Source: Nostoc sp. CHAB 5836 (GTDB lineage: Bacteria; Cyanobacteriota; Cyanobacteriia; Cyanobacteriales; Nostocaceae). From it: DNA of 64,000 nucleotides. The notes beneath the pieces were generated by a model that saw only the letters and a list, made by a program, of their open reading frames with translations, was not told where the DNA came from and ran no database searches. Positions within the stretch are counted from its first letter, which is position 1. The number at the start of each line of letters is the position of its first letter. Below are positions 17,494 to 25,707 of this stretch, piece after piece. A program made the position numbers and the translations under genes. The stretch spans positions 16,017 through 80,016 of the forward strand of contig NZ_JAIVFV010000008.1 in assembly GCF_020829445.1 (NCBI RefSeq). Direction: 5' to 3'.

Positions 17494-18636
17494 ATGATTG
17501 TTTTTGAGTTTAAAGCTTATGGGAAGTCAGCCCAGCTAACAGCAGTTTCGGATGCAATTCGGACTGCAAAGTTCATTCGTAATAGCTGTATTCGCCTATG
17601 GATGGACGTTAAAGGTACAGGTAAAAACGATTTGCAGAAGTATTGTGCTGTACTGGCGGCTAATTTTCCTTTTGCTAATGAACTCAACTCAATGGCTCGT
17701 CAAGCTTCTGCTGAAAGAGCATGGTCTTCTATTTCTAGGTTTTATGACAACTGCAAAAATGGCATTTCTGGTAAGAAAGGATATCCTCAATTCCAGAAAG
17801 ATTGTCGTTCTGTTGAATACAAAACGTCAGGATGGAAGCTTGCAGATAATCGTAAATCCATAGCCTTTACCGATAAAAAAGGTATTGGAAGGTTAAAACT
17901 TAAAGGTACTCGTGATTTGCACTTCTACCAAATTAACCAGATTAAACGGGTAAGATTGGTAAAACGTGCGGATGGTGTGTATGTTCAATTTTGCATTGAT
18001 GTTGACCGTTTTGAAAACATAGAACCGACTGGTAAAACGGTGGGGTTAGATGTTGGCTTGAAGGAATATTACACCGACTCTGAAAGGAGAATGGTTGAAA
18101 ATCCCAGGTTTCTTCGTATTGGTGAAAAAGTTCTCAAACGTTCACAACGTCGTGTTTATAGAAGGGTGAAAGGCTCAAAAAATAGGGGCAAGGCAAGACA
18201 GGTTTTAAGTAAGCGCCACCTCAAAATAAGTAGGCAACGTAAAGACCATGCTGTGAAATTAGCACGGTGCGTAGTTCAGTCTAACGACTTGATAGCTTAT
18301 GAAGATTTGAGGATTAAAAATCTGGTGAAAAATCATTGTTTAGCTAAGTCTATTAATGATGCATCTTGGTATCAGTTTCGTGTCTGGCTTGAATATTTTG
18401 GAAAAGTATTTAAACGTGTCACGGTTGCGGTTAACCCGCAATATACTAGCCTTGAATGCTCTAGTTGCGGTCAAGTTGTTAAAAAAACTCTATCTACCAG
18501 AACACACGTATGTTTATGTGGTTGTGTGATGGATAGAGACGAAAACGCAGCTAGAAATATCCTTAGTCGGGGATTGGGTACGGTAGGGCATACCGGAACC
18601 TTTGCACTTGATGCTCTTCCCCGCTTGGGGAGATGA
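17494..18636 (+). CDS. tnpB: TnpB, RNA-guided nuclease of an IS200/IS605 element
   Basis: 380 residues from the ATG at 17494. RuvC-like site: Asp in GLDVGLKEYYTDS (near 193), Glu in IAYEDLRIKNL (near 270), and Asp in DRDENAARNIL (near 351). The four-cysteine zinc knuckle is present as CSSCG and CLCGC. The N-terminal helical half (residues ~1-180, with WSSISRFYDNCK) fits the REC/WED region. All catalytic residues and the normal length are intact, so the nuclease is probably functional. TnpB cuts DNA under guidance of a right-end RNA and promotes retention of the element. A second, degraded element with a similar right end lies at 31075-31260. Confidence 0.92.
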   Translation: MIVFEFKAYGKSAQLTAVSDAIRTAKFIRNSCIRLWMDVKGTGKNDLQKYCAVLAANFPFANELNSMARQASAERAWSSISRFYDNCKNGISGKKGYPQFQKDCRSVEYKTSGWKLADNRKSIAFTDKKGIGRLKLKGTRDLHFYQINQIKRVRLVKRADGVYVQFCIDVDRFENIEPTGKTVGLDVGLKEYYTDSERRMVENPRFLRIGEKVLKRSQRRVYRRVKGSKNRGKARQVLSKRHLKISRQRKDHAVKLARCVVQSNDLIAYEDLRIKNLVKNHCLAKSINDASWYQFRVWLEYFGKVFKRVTVAVNPQYTSLECSSCGQVVKKTLSTRTHVCLCGCVMDRDENAARNILSRGLGTVGHTGTFALDALPRLGR

Positions 18637-18639
18637 AAC

Positions 18640-18724
18640 CGCTACTCTTGTTGGTGAAAACCTGCACGAGCAAGTTATGTCTTAGATTCAAGAATCCCCG
18701 TCGCTTCAGCGCGGGGAGTGTCAA
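18640..18724 (+). ncRNA. Candidate omega RNA scaffold / IS right end
   Basis: Directly downstream of tnpB: GC-containing sequence ending in the stem-loop AATCCCCG...CGGGGAGTGTCAA. In this family the guide RNA overlaps the tnpB 3' end and runs through the right end, with the guide taken from flanking DNA (here starting TTTGACCCTCG after 18724). The RNA itself is inferred from family knowledge. Confidence 0.45.
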
Positions 18725-18729
18725 TTTGA

Positions 18730-18805
18730 CCCTCGTACCAACGCTCTGGTTCTGGTTCACCAGGATCAGCACCCCGCCGATAAAATTGTTCAATAAAACA
18801 CTTTG
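18730..18805 (-). pseudogene. Fragment of a disrupted gene beside the IS
   Basis: The minus-strand frame reads SKCFIEQFYRRGADPGEP and PEPERWYEGQI up to the IS right end, a composition unlike a chance frame. It looks like a piece of a gene cut by the IS605 insertion; no matching piece was recognised on the left side. Family not recognised. Confidence 0.3.
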
Positions 18806-18818
18806 ATAGCCTAAAACG

Positions 18819-19688
18819 ATGAAAGCATCTGCTAATTTCGACTTTGAAGACGAGAAATTCAATGCACCGCCTTCTCAAGTCATTCCCTGGTGTCAGATGA
18901 TTAATCCTCGGTATGGCACAGATGGTATGCAATCCCACGGTTTGGCCATTAAGCTAGACAATGCCAATGCTGTCGGCTTTGTCCCAGATGATAATTGGCA
19001 GCAAGTAGAGCATGAATTTAGTTCTGGAGTCGAAACGGTCTTTATTAGCACTACTCCACACTTGGTTTTAGTGCGTCGGGGGCCATTGTCTGTCAAAGAC
19101 CGGGAAAGTGGTCTAAAACTGGGTACGCTCAAAGATAATTATGATGCCTTTTTAGCAGATAAACTTAAATTTAAAACCTTTACTCGCTATCTAATTTTTA
19201 TAGTGGGTGAGAATAAAAAGTTTTTACATGAATCACCATTACAACTAACTCTGAATGGGGCCGCCGGAGCGAGTTTCAGCAAAACCTACTGTGAATATCA
19301 ACAAGGTAAAGTAGTTAGCGGATTCGTGGCTGAACTAGAAAAAGCTTATGCTATTTACCGCAAGCAACCTTTAACATCAAAAGGCCCCTTGTTCCACGCT
19401 CACGGGATTTTTTGCCCGATAATTGAGTGTGAAGAAAGAGGTATTGAACCAAATACAGTTTTAGTAGCTTCAACTGTGGACTACAAACATCCCACGGTAG
19501 GGACTTTAACCCAATATTTAATTGCTTCCGATTCTCTTGAGTCTGCAATGATTTGCAAGACTTTTGAAGAATATAAAGATTTTGGCAAGGAACCTGTAAA
19601 ACCAGAAACGCCTAAATTGGCAATGGCAGGAGTTTCCAACTCTTACGTTTATGCTGATGAAGATGATTTTGCTTATCCGCCCTATTAG
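18819..19688 (+). CDS. Conserved cyanobacterial protein, DUF5895-like
   Basis: 289 residues, soluble, no signal peptide. Begins FDFEDEKFNAPPSQVIPWCQMINPR-type, then GLAIKLDNANAVGF, VLVRRGPLSVKDRESG, and ends in an acidic tail (YADEDDFAYPPY). From memory this resembles DUF5895 proteins of filamentous cyanobacteria, often carried on mobile regions; no function is known. FHAHGIFCPIIECEERG contains a possible metal-type Cys/His group. It begins about 95 bp after the IS right end. Confidence 0.6.
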   Translation: MKASANFDFEDEKFNAPPSQVIPWCQMINPRYGTDGMQSHGLAIKLDNANAVGFVPDDNWQQVEHEFSSGVETVFISTTPHLVLVRRGPLSVKDRESGLKLGTLKDNYDAFLADKLKFKTFTRYLIFIVGENKKFLHESPLQLTLNGAAGASFSKTYCEYQQGKVVSGFVAELEKAYAIYRKQPLTSKGPLFHAHGIFCPIIECEERGIEPNTVLVASTVDYKHPTVGTLTQYLIASDSLESAMICKTFEEYKDFGKEPVKPETPKLAMAGVSNSYVYADEDDFAYPPY

Positions 19689-19693
19689 GTGGG

Positions 19694-19766
19694 AGGGGGA
19701 TGAGGGGGATGAGGGGGATGAGGGGGATGAGGGGGATGAGGGGGATGAGGGGGATGAGGGGGATCA
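19694..19766 (+). repeat. Nonamer tandem repeat (GGGGGATGA)n
   Basis: About 7.5 near-perfect copies of a 9-bp unit immediately after the stop of the DUF5895-like gene and before the convergent mltA stop. It makes an artificial reading frame (LIP repeats) on the other strand. Slippage-prone. Confidence 0.9.
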
Positions 19767-19813
19767 GCAGAAGTTGCAGTAAGTTTTTCCCCTGTGCCCC
19801 GTTCCCCATTGCC

Positions 19814-21076
19814 CTATTCCTTGAGAAGCAAATAATATAATGAACCATTGCCGCCTGTGATGCCAGCGCGATCGCCTGCTAGTTTCCCAGACCCCATGAA
19901 ATAATCCACCCGTCCTGGGCCTTTGATGGCGCTTCCTGTATCCTGATCTAGCACAAAGCGGCTGACGGTACGTCTCTCTAGTTTGCCACCACTGGCGGGA
20001 TAGGGAAATGAGTTATAAATCAGCGCTAGCGCTCCCGGTGGCATGAGAGACTTATCTGTAGCAATGGAACGTTCTGCTGTAACTGGCACATGAATACTAC
20101 CAGTAGCTGGTCTACCACTTGTTTCTCGGAAGAAAATAAATCGTTCCCAGCGTGGCAGATAATTGCTCAACTCCTGGGGCTTTCTCTGAAAATAACTAAT
20201 CAGACGTGGCATAGTCAATCCTTCCAGTGGAAGTTTGCCATCTTTGGCTAGTTCTCGGCCGATACTAGTCCAAGGGTAATCAGTTCCACCTGCATAGCCA
20301 ATTGACGTTGTTTTACCATTAGTTAATTTAATTTGGGCAGAACCTTGGATATGTACCATGTATGCGTCTAAGCGATTGCGAAACCAAAGCAGTTCTAAAC
20401 CGCGCAACTGGCTTTTATTTCCTTGTAAACCATCCTTCCCTTCCAAATCAATTCGTTTGGGATGAGGTTTCGGCCATTGGCTAAAATCAGCTGGTAGCCG
20501 ATAAAGAGGATACTTATATGTTGCAGTCCTGACACGGCTAGCGGTGTAAATAGGTTCGTAGTAAGCAGTGAACTTAACAGTACCCTTGCCATCGTTACCC
20601 ACAGACTGGTAGAAGACAAACTCACGGCGGACAGCAGTTTGTAGTTGCGCTGGTGACTTAGAACTGACAACCAGTTGGCGGAAGCGTACCAAACTCCGGC
20701 GGACGCGATCAAGGGTAATTTCCTTGATGGGATAATTTTGATATGCTGCGATCGCCTCACTCTTTGTGAGGTAAAACAGACTGTAGTCAATGGAAGCCAA
20801 TAGCGCTTTGCGATCGCCTATTTTACCCCTTTCACCCCAAATTTGGTCATCCCATCCCAAGCAACTCTGCTGGAGCGTACAATCGGTTGCGATCGCGACT
20901 GGTTTTAGCGGTGGCGTTAACTCAGGAATGATTGGTATTGGCAGAGGTGGGAGATCAGGAGTAGTCGGTATTGGCAGAGGTAGTAAAATAGGAACCTGAG
21001 CAACAGCCGACCAAAGAGGATTTACAAGGGCAATTCCCAAACTCAAGGAAAGCAAAGAAAGGGTTTTTCTCATCAT
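19814..21076 (-). CDS. mltA: Membrane-bound lytic murein transglycosylase A
   Basis: 420 residues. A signal peptide (1-26) is followed by a Pro-rich linker of LPIP/PIIPEL repeats (~27-58). The MltA barrel domain runs ~130-330 (TAYYEPIYTASRVR, YMVHIQGSAQIKL, IGYAGGTDYPWTSIG). A C-terminal 3D domain follows, RFVLDQDTGSAIKGPGRVD and FMGSG..AGDRAG, supplying the catalytic and conserved aspartates. It cleaves the MurNAc-GlcNAc bond of peptidoglycan to form 1,6-anhydro products in the periplasm. No lipobox Cys is evident at the signal cleavage site, so it may be periplasmic rather than a lipoprotein. It is preceded by a small gene 4 bp upstream on the same strand. Confidence 0.9.
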   Translation of the reverse strand: MMRKTLSLLSLSLGIALVNPLWSAVAQVPILLPLPIPTTPDLPPLPIPIIPELTPPLKPVAIATDCTLQQSCLGWDDQIWGERGKIGDRKALLASIDYSLFYLTKSEAIAAYQNYPIKEITLDRVRRSLVRFRQLVVSSKSPAQLQTAVRREFVFYQSVGNDGKGTVKFTAYYEPIYTASRVRTATYKYPLYRLPADFSQWPKPHPKRIDLEGKDGLQGNKSQLRGLELLWFRNRLDAYMVHIQGSAQIKLTNGKTTSIGYAGGTDYPWTSIGRELAKDGKLPLEGLTMPRLISYFQRKPQELSNYLPRWERFIFFRETSGRPATGSIHVPVTAERSIATDKSLMPPGALALIYNSFPYPASGGKLERRTVSRFVLDQDTGSAIKGPGRVDYFMGSGKLAGDRAGITGGNGSLYYLLLKE

Positions 21077-21080
21077 TTAG

Positions 21081-21335
21081 TTAGTTGAATCTTTCAACAC
21101 TGGAACTAAAAACTGGTTCTACCCGGATTGCCACGATCCGAGAAGGTCTTACTACCATATACTCACCTTGAATATTTTTGATCGGGACGCTAATAAAATC
21201 ATTAGAAGCAGACTTGGGCACAAGTTCGCCGCTATACCATTTCTGAAACTCTTGAATAGTAGGAAAACGTACTTCTTCCCGGTGGCCGCTTTCCAGTAGG
21301 AGGTATACGGCATATTCATTTGGAGTTCTCGCCAT
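21081..21335 (-). CDS. Small conserved hypothetical protein upstream of mltA
   Basis: 84 residues: MARTPNEYAVYLLLESGHRE, FQKWYSGELVPKSASNDFI, YMVVRPSRIVAIRVEPVF. No membrane segment or motif of known function. Composition and hydrophobic spacing suggest a small beta-rich fold. Its stop is 4 bp from the mltA start, so the two are very likely co-transcribed. A role linked to the cell wall is possible but is only neighbourhood inference. Confidence 0.7.
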   Translation of the reverse strand: MARTPNEYAVYLLLESGHREEVRFPTIQEFQKWYSGELVPKSASNDFISVPIKNIQGEYMVVRPSRIVAIRVEPVFSSSVERFN

Positions 21336-21813
21336 AAAGTTGAATCATTTAAAAAACATTCAACCCATTGTTAACCACGTAACCTCGGAATGAAAAGGGT
21401 AACCATACGGGAGGTGGAAAGCAAAGGGGACAAATCAATTCCAAATGACGCCCGCGGATTTGCTAACCAAATAGGACTTACGCAAGTGTCACAAAAAATA
21501 AAAGCTTTTAGTTTGTAGTCAGGGCTACCCTACGGGAACGCTCCGCGAACAGCCCTGATGAAAGAGGACTAAAGTCCTTACTACAAACTCAAAATAATAT
21601 GCCAGTTGCGTAAGTTCTACCAAATTCACGCATTAAAGAACTTCTACCCCCTGTTTTCAATGGCCAATGCCCGATACCCAATGACTCTTCACTCTAGACG
21701 GCTAATCCTTTAACCAGTTCCTTAAAAGTAAGTTTACGTTAGCTCTTGCATAACTCTTCAATCAACCTCCGATAAGTCATTGGCATTGTTCAGTTATTCA
21801 AAAGGCAGAAATT
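21336..21813. other. Intergenic with a hairpin mini-element
   Basis: Promoter region for the leftward mltA pair and the rightward DUF4278 gene. The only structured sequence is the element at 21473-21618. Confidence 0.4.
21473..21618. mobile_element. MITE-like element with AGGACTTACGCAA termini
   Basis: 146 bp with ends AGGACTTACGCAA and TTGCGTAAGTTCT, flanked by ACCAAAT on both sides (21466-21472 and 21619-21625). The inside is a large interrupted hairpin: TAGTTTGTAG / CTACAAACT and CAGGGCT / AGCCCTG. No coding capacity. Confidence 0.65.
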
Positions 21814-22050
21814 ATGAAACTTTACTATCGTGGTTTGAGCTACGAATACTACCCAAACAAAGTTGGCGGTAAAAAAATACAACAGCCCTTTCAACCACTT
21901 CCTCAAATTGAATCGGCTTATAATCTGATGTACCGTGGCGTTAACTATCGTGTTGATCCAAATTCCAAATCGGCGGACGCTCCTGTACCGCCATTAGCTT
22001 ATAAATTGAGCTTTCGGGGAATCACCTACTTTGTAAATAAAACTGCATAA
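21814..22050 (+). CDS. DUF4278 domain protein
   Basis: 78 residues made of three copies of a short unit, YYRGLSYEYYP (3-13), MYRGVNYRVDP (39-49) and SFRGITYFVNK (near the end). The [YF]RG[x][xx]Y pattern is the DUF4278 signature, widespread in cyanobacteria. No function is known; the basic, Tyr-rich units may bind nucleic acid or polysaccharide (speculative). Stands alone with its own upstream region. Confidence 0.8.
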   Translation: MKLYYRGLSYEYYPNKVGGKKIQQPFQPLPQIESAYNLMYRGVNYRVDPNSKSADAPVPPLAYKLSFRGITYFVNKTA

Positions 22051-22461
22051 CGAAGAAGTTAGGGTAGTCTATTAACCAGTAACTACTTCAAAAGTTGAAC
22101 CACTGCCGATTTTTAAGGAATTAAAGCTTCAACAATAATATCGCTGCAAGGCAAACTGAAGTTTATGACTTGTTAAGCTTGTAGTACAATCCTCAAAAAA
22201 AATTTGGAATTTTAGCACTATTTATCTACCTGACAATTCAGGTTATGTGGAAAAGTCCACCAAAAACCTAACCCCCTAATACCATGTACTGAACGTAGTC
22301 GAAGTAGCGCAGTCGAACTGCGTAGTCGAAGTAAGTCGGAATATAACCCCAACACAAAACAAAATTTTTTATTGAACGAGGGACTTTAACCTACGGAATT
22401 GAGTTAAAACTTAGCTCAATTAGTTTGGAAAGCCAATTTACTTCCTTAACCATAATTAGTA
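22051..22461. other. Intergenic with repeat fragments
   Basis: Holds a one-ended copy of the CTGACAATTC family (22230-22285) and a repeat block (22310-22385, AGTCGAAGTAAGTCGGAATA then ACCCCAACACAAAAC) shared with 7350-7420. No coding frame was recognised. Confidence 0.5.
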
Positions 22462-23316
22462 ATGTTTTTGCAATTTACCCGTCGGTTTTTTCTGTTTAAT
22501 CTGCTAGGTTTGACATTTGCTGCTTGCCAATCACCAAAGGAGTTTGAGGAGACGTTAACTATTGGTGTTATCAACTATGGTGGAGGTGAACAGATAATTA
22601 ACCAGTATGCTAAATTTAATAGTTACTTGGGTGAAAAGACAAACTCATATATTCAGCTAGAGCCTGCTTTTAATGAAAACAAAGCGGTTGAGCGTCTTGA
22701 GGCTCGTGCTTGGTCATTGGTATTTGCTCCACCGGGTTTAGCAGCGATCGCGATCGCACGCTATCAATATATTCCTCTGTTTCCTTTAATAGGTATCAGT
22801 AATTTGCGCTCAATCTTCGTTGTTCGCAAAGACAATCCAATAACCGAGTTGAAACAGCTACAAGGTCAAACACTGGCTTTAGGACAGTTAGGTTCAGCAA
22901 CAGGATATTATTTTCCTCTTTACAATCTTTATGGTACAACACTGGCTGAGATTCTATTTGCACCCACACCGAAAGCCGCGCTGGAATTCGTCGCTCAAGA
23001 AAAAGCGATCGCCTGTGCTGTCTCGGAGGCTGAATTAAATCTCTACGGTTCACAGTTGGCCCCAACCGAATTCCGCATACTATTTAAAGACTCTCACTAT
23101 GTACCATTAGGTGTAGTCTTGATTGGGCCTAATGTCGAACGTAACCGTCAAGAGTTTATCCGCAAAGTCATGAGTGATCCGCCTTCAGGTTTAGCTCAAG
23201 AAGTGGGATATGTACCCAATGGACAAGTACCAGATTACAAATACATGATTTCTGTAGTTAATCGCGTCAGCTCGATTAATTCTAAGCTACAAAATAAGCC
23301 TGTTCGTTTATTTTAA
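22462..23316 (+). CDS. PhnD/SsuA-type substrate-binding lipoprotein
   Basis: 284 residues. A signal peptide with lipobox LTFAAC (Cys near 22) marks a lipoprotein. The mature part follows the periplasmic binding protein type 2 pattern of PhnD-like phosphate/phosphonate/phosphite binders: LTIGVINYGGGEQI, AWSLVFAPPGLAAIAIAR, IFVVRKDNPITELKQLQG, LALGQLGSATGYYFPLY. No ABC permease or ATPase gene is nearby, so it may be an orphan receptor or serve a distant transporter. The ligand cannot be decided. Confidence 0.8.
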   Translation: MFLQFTRRFFLFNLLGLTFAACQSPKEFEETLTIGVINYGGGEQIINQYAKFNSYLGEKTNSYIQLEPAFNENKAVERLEARAWSLVFAPPGLAAIAIARYQYIPLFPLIGISNLRSIFVVRKDNPITELKQLQGQTLALGQLGSATGYYFPLYNLYGTTLAEILFAPTPKAALEFVAQEKAIACAVSEAELNLYGSQLAPTEFRILFKDSHYVPLGVVLIGPNVERNRQEFIRKVMSDPPSGLAQEVGYVPNGQVPDYKYMISVVNRVSSINSKLQNKPVRLF

Positions 23317-23317
23317 T

Positions 23318-23375
23318 TTGTCATTTGTCATTTGTCATTGGTCATTTGTCATTTGTCATTGGTCATTGGTCATTA
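23318..23375 (+). repeat. Heptamer tandem array (CATTTGT/CATTGGT)
   Basis: About eight copies of a 7-bp unit alternating CATTTGT and CATTGGT, the style of short tandemly repeated repetitive sequences of heterocystous cyanobacteria. Confidence 0.85.
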
Positions 23376-23386
23376 GACCTCTTGCA

Positions 23387-23537
23387 TATAGCGGTTCTCG
23401 CTTGGGTGGAGTACAGTTTTGACCTCTCTCCAAACCTCTCTCCTAAGAGGAGAGAGGCTTTGAATCTTACTCCCCTTCCCTTGAAGGGAAGGGGCTAGGG
23501 GTTAGGTCTGTATTCCATGCAATTGAGAACCGCTATA
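23387..23537. mobile_element. MITE-like element with TATAGCGGTTCTC termini
   Basis: 151 bp with perfect 13-bp ends TATAGCGGTTCTC and GAGAACCGCTATA. TA at the very ends fits an IS630/Tc1-type TA target. The interior carries the GAGAGAGGCTTTGAATC and GGGAAGGGGCTAGGGGTTAG module common to several elements here. Confidence 0.65.
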
Positions 23538-23659
23538 AATCAAACAATTTGAACCCCACCCCAGTTTTGTCTAAAGCCAAAACTTCCCCTCCCCGTTCAC
23601 GGGGAGGGGATTGAGGGGTGGGGTAAAACGCCTGTGAAATGAGCTTTCTGAGCTGAAGG

Positions 23660-24430
23660 TCAAAAAAACAATTTGAATCGTGCTAGCTGGTTTTCAATCG
23701 TCCCTGTCAGGATTTTATTCAGTTCTGTGAGGTCTTGGAATTGCAAAATTTGCTGTGTGGGTAACTCAAAAGGAAATTGCCCTTCCAAGTCTGGGCGTTG
23801 CATTTGCGCTAATAGAATCTGTTCAGATCGCTTACTTTGGATGGCATAGCCAATTTCAATACAGACATTCGGACTGGGAATTAATTGGGGGGTTTCTTTA
23901 CCATCAATACTAGTAATGGCTGTGGTGTCAGCGATGAATAACAAACTCTTACGGATTTTTCGCATGATCGTGCGGTTAATTCGCACAGTAGCACCACTGG
24001 CACGAGAGGATTCTACTAATGTTAGGGGAAGGCGCGATCGCAAGTTTAAACTATCTAAACTTTTTCGCAGTTCTTCTTTGATAATATTTGTCGCTGCCCC
24101 ATACTCAGTTTGATAAGATAAAAAAATCGTTGGTTCTAACTGAGCCAACACCCCTTGCTTGGTGAAATAAATTTCATGACTAATTAAGTCAATATTAGAG
24201 ACGCAATAGCCACCACTACCTTCAATATAAAATTCAATATTTTCTCCTTCCAGATAACGCCCAAACCAAGTTGATGTTTTAACTTCGTCACTTTCTTCCA
24301 AAAAGTCTGCTCGCAATGCTGATTTCAGCAGACTTTTTTTGCTTAAGCGAATGTCTGGCGGTCGTTTTTCCAGCTCTGGAATCGGCTCATAATCTTGTAG
24401 ATACCACGCTCTGAGCGCAATTATTGACAT
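23660..24430 (-). CDS. TIR-like / nucleotide-binding domain protein of unknown function
   Basis: 256 residues, soluble. An N-terminal ~95 residues of unrecognised type precede a domain with a Rossmann-like alternation: PTIFLSYQTEYGAATNI (99-115), SLLFIADTTAITS (162-174), and SPNVCIEIGYAIQSKRSEQI (186-205). The last element (P-N-V-x-x-E-x-G-Y-A) is what TIR-like NAD-binding or NAD-cleaving domains show around their catalytic Glu (here E192). Such domains serve as effectors in several bacterial defence systems. No obvious sensor partner is adjacent. The assignment rests on motif resemblance. Confidence 0.5.
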   Translation of the reverse strand: MSIIALRAWYLQDYEPIPELEKRPPDIRLSKKSLLKSALRADFLEESDEVKTSTWFGRYLEGENIEFYIEGSGGYCVSNIDLISHEIYFTKQGVLAQLEPTIFLSYQTEYGAATNIIKEELRKSLDSLNLRSRLPLTLVESSRASGATVRINRTIMRKIRKSLLFIADTTAITSIDGKETPQLIPSPNVCIEIGYAIQSKRSEQILLAQMQRPDLEGQFPFELPTQQILQFQDLTELNKILTGTIENQLARFKLFF

Positions 24431-25164
24431 AAGGCGCTATTACAACTGTTTCTCGCTATTCAACTTCGTATAATCTTACACCCAGAGGAGTCCCTATTTT
24501 CAACTTATCTTTAAACACAACAACACCCAAACCTCTACTCACTGAACTATCTCCTCTCATTGTTTATCCTAGTCAGGGATGTACTAATTTTGATCGCTTC
24601 TGCAAAGAAGTAATGAAAATCAGTTACAGCGCCCCCTAATCTTTCATACTTGAGGAAATAGCAGCTTTCGCGTTGGGTGTTACTGTTGTGTTTTGACGAG
24701 ACAGATGTAAGTTAAGCAGCGTCTTTTACCTCTTACTACATTCCATACGCAGCTGTTATATCTGCCAAGGGAAGCTTCCTTTAGTAGCTTCTATTGTCAG
24801 ATTAGCACTTGTGCATGGGAGGGATTTTTTTTTGCAACTAAACTTTACCTTCAATTTTTAATTTTTGAACCTAGGAATTAGGGAGACCATGTTCACTGTT
24901 TTTTAAATGTCCCAACGCATGAATCACCTGCTGATGTAGCTAGATGGATTAAAGGCAGGGCATCTCATCATCTCAGACGCGAATTCCCGCACCTGAAAAA
25001 ACTTCCAACTCTTGAGGAGTCCTAGTTATTTTGTCGCTTCTACTGGTGCGGCGAGTACAGAAGTTGTGAGAAAATACATTGAGAATCAAAAAACCAATTA
25101 AAAGGCAAAATGCCTGATTTATCAGGCAGATAGCTTTCATCCACAGGCTTTAAGCCGGAGGTTC
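24431..25164. other. Intergenic holding an IS200 tnpA remnant
   Basis: No intact gene. The right third contains a decayed Y1 transposase (24891-25101) and its right-end hairpin. Confidence 0.5.
24891..25101 (+). pseudogene. IS200/IS605 tnpA remnant (Y1 transposase)
   Basis: The frame reads VHCFLNVPTHESPADVARWI then KGRASHHLRREFPHLKKL up to a premature TAG, and resumes in another frame as FVASTGAASTEVVRKYIENQ-KTN-stop. This is the C-terminal half of an IS200-type transposase, including the region that normally carries the catalytic Tyr helix. It is broken by a stop and frameshift and the N-terminal half is missing. It is followed by TTTCATCCACAGG...AGCCGGAGGTTCTCAGC, a typical IS200 right-end hairpin. 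Clearly dead. Confidence 0.85.
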
Positions 25165-25626
25165 TCAGCATAGGCACGATAGTAAATTCCGGATTTCTTC
25201 ACGCACACTCATCAGAGTTTTACCGAGATGGTTTTGACCAGCTTTATTAGCACCACAGCCCCAAAAAGAATCGGTTGGGGAGTTTTCAACCAACATCTCA
25301 TCGCCTGTCATCAGGAGAACTTCTCTAATATCAGCATGAGTGAGAAACTTTTTGAGTACAGCTTCTCGCATAATTTGAGTTTTGACTAAATCCCAGTCTC
25401 GACGGAGTTGGCGAGTGCTACATCTTCCCAAAGCAGCAGCTTCTTCTGGAGTGGCAACAGCATGGATGACGGGTATAATTACTGCATCCGTGCTGCCGAC
25501 AAACTTTTGTGCTTGATAATAATGCTCAACCGTTGGCCAGTAAGTACCCTGGATGTGGATTCCGTGGGGAGAAAAGTTAGAAAAACAGCCGTAAGGCTGC
25601 CAAACCTTATAAAAGTAAATGGTCAT
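25165..25626 (-). CDS. NADAR family protein (YbiA-like N-glycosidase)
   Basis: 153 residues, the normal single-domain length. Family landmarks: WQPYGCFSNFSPHGI (start), WPTVEHYYQAQKF (Glu near 34), RRDWDLVKTQIMREAVLKKF, and DSFWGCGANKAGQNHLGK near the end. Characterised relatives (YbiA, RibX) remove damaged reactive early intermediates of riboflavin synthesis; other NADAR proteins act on ADP-ribose derivatives. No rib or NAD gene is adjacent here, so the exact substrate is open. The gene is flanked by an IS200 remnant and nested mini-elements. Confidence 0.9.
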   Translation of the reverse strand: MTIYFYKVWQPYGCFSNFSPHGIHIQGTYWPTVEHYYQAQKFVGSTDAVIIPVIHAVATPEEAAALGRCSTRQLRRDWDLVKTQIMREAVLKKFLTHADIREVLLMTGDEMLVENSPTDSFWGCGANKAGQNHLGKTLMSVREEIRNLLSCLC

Positions 25627-25707
25627 TTGAAAATTGCTCTTTTATATATCAACTTCACTCTAGCTGAGTAGGTAAATCCTTAACAAACTCCCTAAACGTA
25701 AGCCGAA

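Larger units (their letters stand above)
17408..18724 (+). mobile_element. IS200/IS605-family element carrying only tnpB
   Basis: The left end is proposed from the hairpin TGCGACTTTAGTCGCA (17410-17425). The right end is a strong stem-loop at 18694-18717 (AATCCCCG ... CGGGGA, loop CTTCAG) followed by GTGTCAA. An intact tnpB lies between and no tnpA is present, so movement would depend on a Y1 transposase supplied from elsewhere. The 3' end of tnpB and the right-end stem-loop together are where the TnpB guide (omega) RNA is normally encoded. Exact ends need alignment with other copies. Confidence 0.7.
23317..23659. other. Intergenic with heptamer array and TIR element
   Basis: TTTGTCA heptamers at 23318-23375, an inverted-repeat element at 23387-23537, and a hairpin block at about 23552-23630 (ACCCCACCCC ... 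GGGGTGGGGT). Confidence 0.6.

Noticed and set aside
19612..19848. Minus-strand frame with many LIP repeats
   Set aside because: It is the (GGGGGATGA)n tandem array read on the other strand and overlaps two real genes; no start signal.
22380..22461. Possible Pho box before the PhnD-type gene
   Set aside because: CTTTAACC and CCTTAACC are present but not as spaced direct repeats; too weak to call.
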